Below are positions 57,630 to 64,000 of a stretch of DNA of 64,000 nt, piece after piece. Origin of the DNA: Nostoc sp. 106C. GTDB taxonomy: Bacteria > Cyanobacteriota > Cyanobacteriia > Cyanobacteriales > Nostocaceae. A program made the translations under genes and the position numbers. The notes under the pieces were generated by a model. The model ran no database searches. It saw only the letters and a program-made list of their open reading frames with translations, and was not told the DNA's origin. Every line of letters begins with the position of its first letter. The first letter of the stretch is position 1. The DNA is taken from assembly GCF_002154725.1 (NCBI RefSeq), contig NZ_MTAW01000238.1, forward strand, positions 1 to 64,000, read 5' to 3'.

Positions 57630-57869
57630 ATGAGCGATATTGAACGTATTGAGAAATTGATAGAATCTAACGCTAATTCAATTCAAGCTTTAACGGATTT
57701 AGCCAATAGTATTTTACCTAGGCTCGATGATATGCAACGGCAAATGGTGAATATGCAACGTCAAATGATTGATAATCAAAGAAGGATTGATGACAACACA
57801 GCAGATATTAGAGAGTTAACACTGGAAAATCAGAGAATTTTAAAATACTTAGAATCTCGTAATAAATAA
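57630..57869 (+). CDS. Small coiled-coil protein
   Basis: A 79-residue, almost wholly helical protein (IERIEKLIESNANSIQALTD, then MQRQMVNMQRQMIDNQRRID). The repeated MQRQM heptads point to a coiled-coil oligomer. Proteins of this kind are common near mobile or toxin-antitoxin loci in cyanobacteria, but none of those partners is seen here. Function is unknown. Confidence 0.65.
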   Translation: MSDIERIEKLIESNANSIQALTDLANSILPRLDDMQRQMVNMQRQMIDNQRRIDDNTADIRELTLENQRILKYLESRNK

Positions 57870-57887
57870 TTGGTATTACTGATTAAC

Positions 57888-58609
57888 TTACTTGAAGCTA
57901 GATTGAGCAATTGCAACAGCACCCCACAATGGCGCATCATCACCTAAATATGCTGGGACAATTTCAAAATCAACTTCTGGTAGTGCTGTCTCCCGTGCCA
58001 CCTGACGTAAAACTTCCTACCACCGAGTCCCAGCCTTTGTCACGCTTCCACCTGAGATAAAAATTGTGGGTTTACCAAATTCGCTACATTACCAATACCT
58101 ACACCTAGCGCCCAAGCAGATTTTCGTAAAATTTCCTGAGCTAGATCATCCCCAGCCACCGCAGCTTCACTTACCAATTGCCCTGTTAGTAACTCTAAAT
58201 TATGCCTATCAAATCCTGCAAGATTTTTCCTACTTTGCGTTCGTTTGTTAATACTTCCTGCGCATTGTGGGTTATATATGGTCTCGAAGCTAAACGTTCC
58301 ACACATCCCCTTTTACCGCTGCTCTAGCAAATGTTAGAGAGGAATATTTTCCCAGCCAGCAACATGATGGGAAAGTCTTACTGTTCCCACGGTAGCGTCT
58401 ACTGGTCCGCCAAAGCTGGCACCAATAACAGTCGGTTTTGTATCTTGCAGCAAAGAGTGAATGAGCGATCGCATATTTTCTAAATCAGTGTTCGCATCTG
58501 CATTCACTGAAGAAAAGAGACGTTCATAACGCAGCCATTGTCTAGAACCGAGATTTACCGTGGCTGCTGCTAATTTAGTTCCGCCATCGAGAGCTAATAT
58601 CAATGTCAC
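57888..58609 (-). pseudogene. Broken ROK-family sugar kinase
   Basis: The 5' part (58609-58334) has LILALDGGTKLAAATVN and VIGASFGGPVDATVG, ending HHVAGWENIPL at a stop. About 90 residues are then missing. The next piece reads VERLASRPYITHNAQEVL in another frame, then SEAAVAGDDLAQEILRKSAW in a third, then ISGGSVTKAGTRW-stop-EVLRQVA and a normal C-terminus (APLWGAVAIAQSS). So there are at least one deletion, two frameshifts and one in-frame TAG. It would have phosphorylated glucose or a related sugar. Confidence 0.9.
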
Positions 58610-58695
58610 TTGCTACTCCTGGTTTATTTCTTGGGAAAGATGTTTGCTAGCAAAATAAATTCAACACTAGAGAAAACTCCAGAATATAGTTACTC

Positions 58696-58938
58696 ATGAA
58701 TTCCGATCAGTCGCAACCACTCATCGATTTTTCCCATGCAAAGGAGCCTGCTCAATCTCTCGATATTCAGCAGGAAAAAGCTAGTCTGCAAACAGAAGAA
58801 GAGAACTTTGAGCAAGACCCACTTTCTGATGATTTAAATGAGCAAGAAAAAAGTGCAGATAATGTTGGAGAACGCCAAATAATTGCTGCTAATATTCCTG
58901 GTGGCTCGCCTTTTCATCTCAATGAGACTCATGACTGA
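58696..58938 (+). CDS. Small acidic hypothetical protein
   Basis: An 80-residue acidic, probably disordered protein (many Glu, Asp, Gln, Ser; one hydrophobic patch, ERQIIAANIPGGSPFHL, near the end). It has no recognised domain. It converges with the Mut7-C gene, with stop codons two bases apart, and is divergent from the ROK pseudogene. Its short length and composition leave some doubt. Confidence 0.5.
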   Translation: MNSDQSQPLIDFSHAKEPAQSLDIQQEKASLQTEEENFEQDPLSDDLNEQEKSADNVGERQIIAANIPGGSPFHLNETHD

Positions 58939-58939
58939 A

Positions 58940-59692
58940 TCACTCATTTTTTTGTGAGTCAAGTACACCATCAATAAACTGTTGCAAGCGTTCATAATGT
59001 GTTCCTTTCCAATAAATTTGCTTGCATTCTTGGCAATGATGAAATTCATGATTTTGTAATTGCACAGTTGCTGGCAATTGGTTAATTATTGTTTCCTTCT
59101 CTACAGTTTCTAATAATCCATTGCAGCGCAAACATCGTTGAAAGGGCGATACTAAATTAAATAACTCGAAGCGTCGGAGTACTTCCAATATTTGCTGCTG
59201 AGGATTAGTACTTCTGACGTAATAGCCATAAGTTACTAAACTCCGCATCAATAAACCCTTGTCACGAGTCAAAAGAATCCGTACTTGTGTATGGGATATC
59301 TCTGCTAATTCTTCATCTGCATAGTCATTACGATATAAAGTATCAAAACCTAGCAGTCTTAAAGATGTCGCTAGTTTTCCTAAATGAATATCAACAACGA
59401 AACGGATAATACTGAGGCTTTGGGGGCGAACTGAAACTGTTGGTTTAGTAGGAAAATTAGCAGAAATCGGGTAGACATTGATGATATCTCCATCCTGGAC
59501 AATATAAGAAAAATCTACATATTTGTCATTTACTTTTATAAAATCAACTTCTGGATGAGGAATGCCTAAAGACTCGATCATATCTTTAATTGAAGCTCTT
59601 TCTGCAAAAGAATGAACTATTTTTACTTGCCTTTTACTTCGTCGTAAAAAATCATTTAATTCAGCATAAAAATGGAAATGAGCTACAGCCAT
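58940..59692 (-). CDS. Mut7-C RNase-domain protein with ubiquitin-like N-terminus
   Basis: A 250-residue protein. Residues about 1-80 form a ubiquitin-like Mut7-C-ub domain (FHFYAELNDFLRR, VYPISANFP). Residues about 92-240 form the Mut7-C (PIN-like) domain with FVVDIHLGKLATSLRLLGFDT, ILLTRDKGLLMRS and a zinc ribbon with CLRC and CQEC pairs. PIN-like acidic residues (VVDIHLG, LLTRDK) suggest RNase activity; the exact substrate is unknown. Downstream heptamer repeats separate it from argJ. Confidence 0.9.
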   Translation of the reverse strand: MAVAHFHFYAELNDFLRRSKRQVKIVHSFAERASIKDMIESLGIPHPEVDFIKVNDKYVDFSYIVQDGDIINVYPISANFPTKPTVSVRPQSLSIIRFVVDIHLGKLATSLRLLGFDTLYRNDYADEELAEISHTQVRILLTRDKGLLMRSLVTYGYYVRSTNPQQQILEVLRRFELFNLVSPFQRCLRCNGLLETVEKETIINQLPATVQLQNHEFHHCQECKQIYWKGTHYERLQQFIDGVLDSQKNE

Positions 59693-59710
59693 AACTAGAT
59701 AATTAATTAC

Positions 59711-59830
59711 TAATTTGTAATTCGTAATTCGTAATTTTAGTCTACACTCATCTGTATGCGTTAGCGCCCATTTTGTTCCCTTTTTAAAAGTCTCTTGAAT
59801 TACGAATTACGAATTAAAAACTACGAATTT
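59711..59830. repeat. Heptamer repeats flanking a 50-bp spacer
   Basis: TTCGTAA-type heptamers (59713-59735) and CGAATTA heptamers (about 59798-59826) face each other and could pair as an inverted repeat between the Mut7-C gene and argJ. The same unit is seen at 19911-19936. Confidence 0.7.
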
Positions 59831-61072
59831 TTAAGTTGTATATTCGGCGTTAATCTTTACATAGTCATAACTTAAGTCACAACCCCAAGCTTTACCTGTA
59901 CCATGACCATTACCAACGCTAACAGAAATTAATACTGTATCTTCTTTAAGATACGCACCTTTAGATGCTCCTTTCAAATAAGCACTCGCTGCTGCACGGT
60001 CAAATGCTAGAGGTTGTCCATTTTCTAGTAGTAAAAAATTTCCTAGCTTGATTTGCAGATTTTCTTGCTCAAATGGTATACCTGCACGTCCGGCGGCAGC
60101 GGCAATGCGCCCCCAATTAGGATCGCGACCAAAAATTGCAGATTTCACTAGAGATGAACCTGCAATAGTTTTAGCTATTTGACGTGCTGATAGTTCATCA
60201 TGGGTGCCGGTAACTTGCACTTCAATCAAGCAAGTTGCACCTTCACCATCGCGAGCGATCGCTTTTGCTAAATGTTGACACACTGCTGTTAACATCGCCT
60301 CTAATTTTTCGGCTTCTGGCCCCATTTCTACAATTGCTGGGGTGCGGGATTGGCCATTTGCTAAGGCGATTAAGCTGTCATTGGTACTGGTATCACCATC
60401 CACAGTAATTGAGTTGAAACTTCTGTCAGCGGCGCGACTCAACATTTGTTGCCAAAGTCCTGGTGACACAGCAGCATCACAGGTAACAAATGCCAGCATA
60501 GTTGCCATGTTGGGATGTATCATCCCAGAACCTTTGGCAATACCACCAATGCGCACGGGGCGATCGCCTATAGTTGTCTCTAGCGCAATCGATTTAGTCA
60601 CTAAGTCTGTAGTAATAATTGCTCTTGCTGCTGCATCTGAGCCTGTGTCTGAGAGTGCTGCTACTAGTTGGGGAATTTCTGCTTTCAGTTTATCGATTCG
60701 GATTCGCTGCCCAATTACCCCAGTCGAAGCCAATAACACAGAGTCACTGGAGATATTCAGAGCTTGGGCTACTGCCATAGCTGATTCTAGGGCATCGAAC
60801 CAGCCTTGACTACCTGTGGCAGCATTTGCTTGCCCAGCATTGCAAAGAATGGCCCGAGTATTATGCTTGGCTTGTAAGCGTTGACGACAATAATCTACGC
60901 AGGCGGCTTTAACTTGACTAGTGGTGAATACACCCGCTGCGATCGCTTCTACATCTGACAATATCAAAGCTAAATCGGGCAATCCTGAAGGTTTTAAACC
61001 TGCGGTAATTCCTGCGGCCCGATATCCTCTTGGTGCTGTGATCCCACCTGTAATTTCCTGCCAATCCGCCAT
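59831..61072 (-). CDS. argJ: Glutamate N-acetyltransferase/amino-acid acetyltransferase
   Basis: A 413-residue arginine-pathway enzyme moving acetyl from acetylornithine to glutamate, which recycles the acetyl group. It has GFRAAGI-like GYRAAGITAGLK at the start, CNAGQANAATG, and the self-cleavage site in GMIHPNMATMLAF, where cleavage before Thr makes alpha and beta chains. VDGDTSTNDS and GRDPNWGRI are further family motifs. Complete at both ends. The small-RNA array lies upstream, with its last terminator 204 bp before the ATG. Confidence 0.96.
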   Translation of the reverse strand: MADWQEITGGITAPRGYRAAGITAGLKPSGLPDLALILSDVEAIAAGVFTTSQVKAACVDYCRQRLQAKHNTRAILCNAGQANAATGSQGWFDALESAMAVAQALNISSDSVLLASTGVIGQRIRIDKLKAEIPQLVAALSDTGSDAAARAIITTDLVTKSIALETTIGDRPVRIGGIAKGSGMIHPNMATMLAFVTCDAAVSPGLWQQMLSRAADRSFNSITVDGDTSTNDSLIALANGQSRTPAIVEMGPEAEKLEAMLTAVCQHLAKAIARDGEGATCLIEVQVTGTHDELSARQIAKTIAGSSLVKSAIFGRDPNWGRIAAAAGRAGIPFEQENLQIKLGNFLLLENGQPLAFDRAAASAYLKGASKGAYLKEDTVLISVSVGNGHGTGKAWGCDLSYDYVKINAEYTT

Positions 61073-61275
61073 AATTATTCCCCCGTAACTATACAGTGGC
61101 TCGACTGGCGATTATATCAAGTCTTAGGTAATTCAAAATTCAAACTTCAAGATTCAAAATACACTCTAGCGGGCGTTAGCATAGCTCCTCTGCAAGGAAG
61201 CTCAGACCCTCAATCAGAGCATAAAAATATTTTCCCTTCTGCTTTATCTTTCACTCAAAGCGCAGATAAAACGTG

Positions 61276-61326
61276 AAAAAGGAGAGCCACTTGGGCAGCT
61301 CTCCAGATCATCAGGGTGCATCTATA
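61276..61326 (-). ncRNA. Tandem small RNA, copy 1
   Basis: Minus-strand promoter: -35 TTGCCC (61355-61360), 16-nt spacer, -10 TATAAT (61333-61338). The RNA begins near 61326, contains ATGCACCCTGATGATCTGG, and ends with GGAGAGC/GCTCTCC (61298-61304 and 61281-61287) followed by five T. It is the copy closest to argJ and has the best -10. End positions are estimates. Confidence 0.75.
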
Positions 61327-61420
61327 TAGCATATTATAGCATCTCTTATGTGAGGGGCAATACCCCTTAGTTATAAATTTATAAAAAAATGATTAAGTTG
61401 GTTTTTAAGTTTAAACGAAA

Positions 61421-61473
61421 ATAAAATAGAGAGCCACTTAGGAAACTCTCCAGATCATCAGTGTGCATCTATC
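61421..61473 (-). ncRNA. Tandem small RNA, copy 2
   Basis: -35 TTGAGC (61502-61507), 16-nt spacer, -10 TAATAT (61480-61485). Conserved core ATGCACACTGATGATCTGG. The terminator stem CTCTC/GAGAG (61446-61450 and 61429-61433) is followed by a T-rich tail. Its hairpin is 147 bp from that of copy 1. Confidence 0.72.
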
Positions 61474-61561
61474 TAGCAGATATTAACATTTTCTGCATGA
61501 GGCTCAATACCCATTATTAAACTTTCTTTTTGCAAAGTTATGATGAAGACTTATCGAAGTA

Positions 61562-61733
61562 AGTAGGTCGGCTTGAATATTTATCGTTGGAATGAGGCAG
61601 AAGGCAAAAGGTGAGCCAGCGCGGTCTTGGGGGTTTCCCCCATGAGCGACTGGCGAACCCGAAGGGCAGAAGGGAAGAGGGTTTAAGCCTATTTTGTTTT
61701 TCTTAACATAGTTTTTTTCCACACCATTCTACT
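61562..61733. mobile_element. 172-bp MITE (copy B) inside the small-RNA array
   Basis: The sequence is nearly identical to the element at 1181-1355, with ends AGTAGGTCGGC (61562) and CACCATTCTACT (61733) and TA on both sides (61560-61561, 61734-61735). The 57-bp core lies at 61611-61667. It sits in the spacer between small-RNA copies 2 and 3. Removing it with one TA (174 bp) restores the 147-bp period of the array. Confidence 0.88.
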
Positions 61734-61740
61734 TATCACA

Positions 61741-61795
61741 AAAAAAAGAGAGAGCTACTTGGGCAGCTCTCCAGGTCATCAGGGTGCATCTATAT
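61741..61795 (-). ncRNA. Tandem small RNA, copy 3
   Basis: -35 TTGACC (61824-61829), 16-nt spacer, -10 TATAGT (61802-61807). The core ATGCACCCTGATGACCTGG is followed by a GAGAGC/GCTCTC stem (61766-61771, 61750-61755) and a long T-run. This has the best -35 of the four. Confidence 0.74.
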
Positions 61796-61891
61796 AACAT
61801 AACTATAACACTTTTGCCATGATGGTCAATACCCCCTAATGGATTTTTTTAGGTAAATTTTTCACAAATTTTTCATCTTGATTTGGCAAAG

Positions 61892-61942
61892 AAAAAGAAG
61901 AGGCTCTTAGAGCGCTCTCCAGAGCATTATGGTGCATCTAAA
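61892..61942 (-). ncRNA. Tandem small RNA, copy 4 (diverged)
   Basis: The -10 GATACT (61949-61954) is weak, and the -35 position reads ATACCC rather than TTGNCC. The core is ATGCACCATAATGCTCTGG. The terminator stem around AGAG/CTCT with a GC inner part is imperfect, followed by five T. It is the promoter-distal, oldest-looking copy, at 148 bp from copy 3, and may be inactive. Confidence 0.6.
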
Positions 61943-62082
61943 TAGCAGAGTATCGCATTTTTGGATTGAGGGGTATAACCCATCTTCACAATTTCTTTTT
62001 GTAACAATTTTGTGAAGCAGCTGCCAGAAATATATTGGTGGTTTTTCAATCAACAAAAGACGCAGGGATACAGAAACGCAAA

Positions 62083-62111
62083 GACGCGGAGAATAAAATT
62101 TTCCCCGCGTC
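62083..62111 (-). terminator. Hairpin after gatB
   Basis: GACGCGG (62083-62089) and CCGCGTC (62105-62111) flank an AT-rich loop that extends the pairing (GAGAA/TTCCC partly). It resembles the repeat inside the pabB-like gene. It may end gatB transcripts, whose stop is at 62218, but the T-run is poor. Confidence 0.45.
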
Positions 62112-62217
62112 CCCATCTCAGGCTAAACCTATTAATACAGGCGATTTCATTTGGGTGAATTACAGATCCTAGGTCTCAAAACCGCGCATAAAGCCTGTTG
62201 TATCGCTTAGTGAAAAG

Positions 62218-63693
62218 TTAAGAATTCAGTTTCTTCTCCACCAATTCATTAGTCAGCTTAGGATCGGCACGTTTTTCAGTCTTTTTCAAAACCTGCCCAA
62301 CAAAGAAGCCTTTAAGATTAGTGTTACCATTACGATACTTTTCTAGTTCTTTGGGATTGGCGGCGATCACTTCATCTACGATTGGTTCTAACACCGCAGG
62401 ATCGCTAATGAGTTCTTGTCCTGCAAAAGCTTTCTCAGGAGACACACCTGCAAGCAAGTCTGGTAACTTTTGCTTGGCTTGGGCGTTGCTGATTTTGCCT
62501 TGTTCAATCCGAACGATCACATCGGCTAAATTTTTGGGAGTCAAACCGATTTCGCTAATGCTGAGTTTTTGCTTATTGAGATAAGCTGCAATATCTTGAG
62601 TAATCCAGTTAGCGGCTGCTTTAGGATTTGCACCCGCCGCGATCGCATTTTCAAAATAGTCAGCAGATGGCCGATCTTCTGTTAAAACTCGCGTATCGTA
62701 AGCAGAAAGCCCCAATTCAGTTTCGTAACGATGGCGTTTTTGCGCGGGTAATTCTGGAAGTTCGCTGCGCCAAGCCTCTAATTGTTCTCTTGAAACTTCA
62801 ATTGGTGCTAAATCTGGTTCGGGGAAATAGCGGTAATCGCTAGAACCTTCTTTTGTCCGCATACTAATTGTACGTTGCGAACCTTCTTCCCACAGGCGAG
62901 TTTCTTGAATAATGCGATCGCCTGCAACTGTTGCTGCAATTTGCCGTTCAATCTCGTATTCAATCGCCCGTTGGATGGCGTTGAATGAGTTCATATTTTT
63001 AATTTCTACTTTCGTGCCAAACTCTTTTTGTCCCACTGGACGAATCGAGATGTTGACATCGCAACGTAAAGATCCCTCTTGCATGTTGCCGTCGCTGACG
63101 CCAAGATACCGTAAAATTCGGCGTAGTTCTTGAGCGTATTCAGCAGCTTCTTGTCCAGAACGCAGATCTGGTTCCGAAACAATTTCTACTAATGGCACAC
63201 CTGCGCGATTGTAATCTACCAGAGAATAGGTAGAACCGGAAAGACGCTCGCTACCCGCGTGTACTAATTTGCCTGCATCTTCTTCCATGTGCAAACGGGT
63301 GATCCCAATGCGTTTGCGAATCGGATTACCGTCAGCATCTACTAACTCAATTTCTAACCAACCATGTTCCGCTATTGGCAGGTCATATTGCGAAATTTGG
63401 TAATTTTTCGGTAAATCGGGATAGAAATACTGTTTACGGTCAAATTTGCTGTATTTAGCGATTTGACAATTTAGTGCTAAACCAGCTTTGACAGCATATT
63501 CTAGTACTTTTTGGTTGAGAACTGGTAAGACTCCAGGTAAACCCATACAAACTGGGTCGATGTTAGTATTGGGGTCTCCACCAAATGCCGTCGAGCTGGT
63601 AGAAAAAATCTTGGTATTAGTACTCAGCTGACAATGGGTTTCTAGACCAATAATCGCTTCGTACTCAGTTTTTACGGTTGTAGCAGAAGTCAT
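62218..63693 (-). CDS. gatB: Aspartyl/glutamyl-tRNA amidotransferase subunit B
   Basis: A 491-residue subunit of GatCAB, which turns Glu-tRNA(Gln) (and Asp-tRNA(Asn)) into the amidated form. Kinase-like N-terminal part with YEAIIGLETHCQLST, FDRKQYFYPDLPKNYQISQYD, LHMEEDAGKLVH and SLVDYNRAGVPLVEIVSEPD. The helical and YqeY-like tail runs from about 300 to the end (GNTNLKGFFVGQVLKKTEKRADPKL). It is complete, with a normal ATG. It is read toward the small-RNA array, but the two are 240 bp apart. Confidence 0.97.
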   Translation of the reverse strand: MTSATTVKTEYEAIIGLETHCQLSTNTKIFSTSSTAFGGDPNTNIDPVCMGLPGVLPVLNQKVLEYAVKAGLALNCQIAKYSKFDRKQYFYPDLPKNYQISQYDLPIAEHGWLEIELVDADGNPIRKRIGITRLHMEEDAGKLVHAGSERLSGSTYSLVDYNRAGVPLVEIVSEPDLRSGQEAAEYAQELRRILRYLGVSDGNMQEGSLRCDVNISIRPVGQKEFGTKVEIKNMNSFNAIQRAIEYEIERQIAATVAGDRIIQETRLWEEGSQRTISMRTKEGSSDYRYFPEPDLAPIEVSREQLEAWRSELPELPAQKRHRYETELGLSAYDTRVLTEDRPSADYFENAIAAGANPKAAANWITQDIAAYLNKQKLSISEIGLTPKNLADVIVRIEQGKISNAQAKQKLPDLLAGVSPEKAFAGQELISDPAVLEPIVDEVIAANPKELEKYRNGNTNLKGFFVGQVLKKTEKRADPKLTNELVEKKLNS

Positions 63694-63807
63694 AAAATCA
63701 AAAATCAGGCATAATCCTTATTTAGGGTACTATTGTAGCTGCCTTATCAGTGGCGCTAAATTCGGAAATAGTGGTGATTGCTGAGTTTGGTAGATAGGGA
63801 TTGCCGA

Positions 63808-64000
63808 TTAGATAGGTAGGCGATCGCGATTATGAGGCGCATCAAAATCAATTAACGGCCCTTTCGGTACAATCCTTGTGGGGTTAACCTTGTTATGACT
63901 CCGGTAATAATGCCGTTTGATATGGTCTAAATTACAAGTTTCCTTCACTCCCGGCACTTGGTAGAGTTCTTTGAGATAATTCCACAGATTAGGATACTCA
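63808..64000 (-). CDS. Glutathionyl-hydroquinone reductase, C-terminal end (partial)
   Basis: The stop is TAA at 63808-63810; the gene continues past the window. The 64 visible residues include YPNLWNYLKELYQVPGV, CNLDHIKRHYYRSHNKVNP and RIVPKGPLIDFDAPHNRDRL, which match the C-terminal end of ECM4/YqjG-type omega-class glutathione transferases. These reduce glutathionyl-hydroquinones using glutathione. The catalytic Cys domain is outside the window. Confidence 0.85.
   Translation of the reverse strand, partial: EYPNLWNYLKELYQVPGVKETCNLDHIKRHYYRSHNKVNPTRIVPKGPLIDFDAPHNRDRLPI

Noticed and set aside
61276-61330. Small peptide starting at the ATG inside the small-RNA core
   Set aside because: No ribosome-binding site. 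The frame runs through the terminator, and copies differ by changes not favouring a protein.

Overview
The window is chromosomal DNA of a filamentous, probably heterocyst-forming cyanobacterium (Nostocales-like). The evidence is the abundance of the HIP1 octamer GCGATCGC, cyanobacteria-specific genes (pipX, sepF with pipY and proC, an SLH/OprB porin, a DUF3727 protein), heptamer-type tandem repeats (for example tandem CGAATTA units) between and even inside genes, very large PAS/GAF signalling proteins, and AT-rich intergenic DNA. It has no rRNA, CRISPR array or intact transposase. It has one tRNA (Phe, GAA) and several non-autonomous mobile elements.

Layout. 1-10 kb: a stand-alone receiver protein, a small ORF cut by a MITE, a 1402-residue CBS/8xPAS histidine kinase, a GT4 glycosyltransferase, an NFACT (RqcH-like) protein and a candidate structured RNA. 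10.7-15.6 kb: a porin divergent from a zinc uptake operon (znuA-znuC-znuB) with a Zur-box-like site. 15.6-19.8 kb: tRNA-Phe followed by an accessory block, with a P-loop NTPase and a 12-repeat TPR protein overlapping by 4 nt, then a decayed nuclease-family fragment. 19.9-27.5 kb: a nuclease lipoprotein, a ferritin-like protein, a HIP1-coded Arg-rich secreted protein, a 162-bp MITE, arsenate reductase plus histidine kinase, and a Ski2-like helicase. 27.6-35 kb: a minus-strand block der-ecfT-pabB-pipX-pipY-sepF-proC covering ribosome assembly, nitrogen/PII signalling, cell division and proline synthesis. 35-43 kb: small membrane and hypothetical proteins, pgk, a Usp protein and a STAND-type NB-ARC/WD40 protein. 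43-48.7 kb: GNAT, ruvX, DUF3727, yqeG and proB. 48.8-53.7 kb: a light-sensing taxis pair, a kinase-less Hpt-CheW-REC protein and a methyl-accepting protein with three DXCF-type cyanobacteriochrome GAF domains. 54-64 kb: a periplasmic-binding protein with a Ser/Thr kinase, a ROK-kinase pseudogene, a Mut7-C protein, argJ, a four-copy tandem small-RNA array, gatB and the 3' end of a glutathionyl-hydroquinone reductase.

Most notable items: (1) the tandem array at 61.27-61.98 kb, where each ~147-bp unit carries its own promoter, conserved ~50-nt RNA and terminator on the minus strand, and one spacer is lengthened by exactly one MITE plus its TA duplication; (2) the triple-CBCR receptor with a kinase-less CheA-like partner; (3) the NTPase/TPR pair beside tRNA-Phe, of unknown function and possibly a conflict or defence module; (4) in-frame insertion of repeat DNA in the pabB-like gene and the WD40 gene. 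All functional assignments come from reading motifs and family resemblance. No database search was run.
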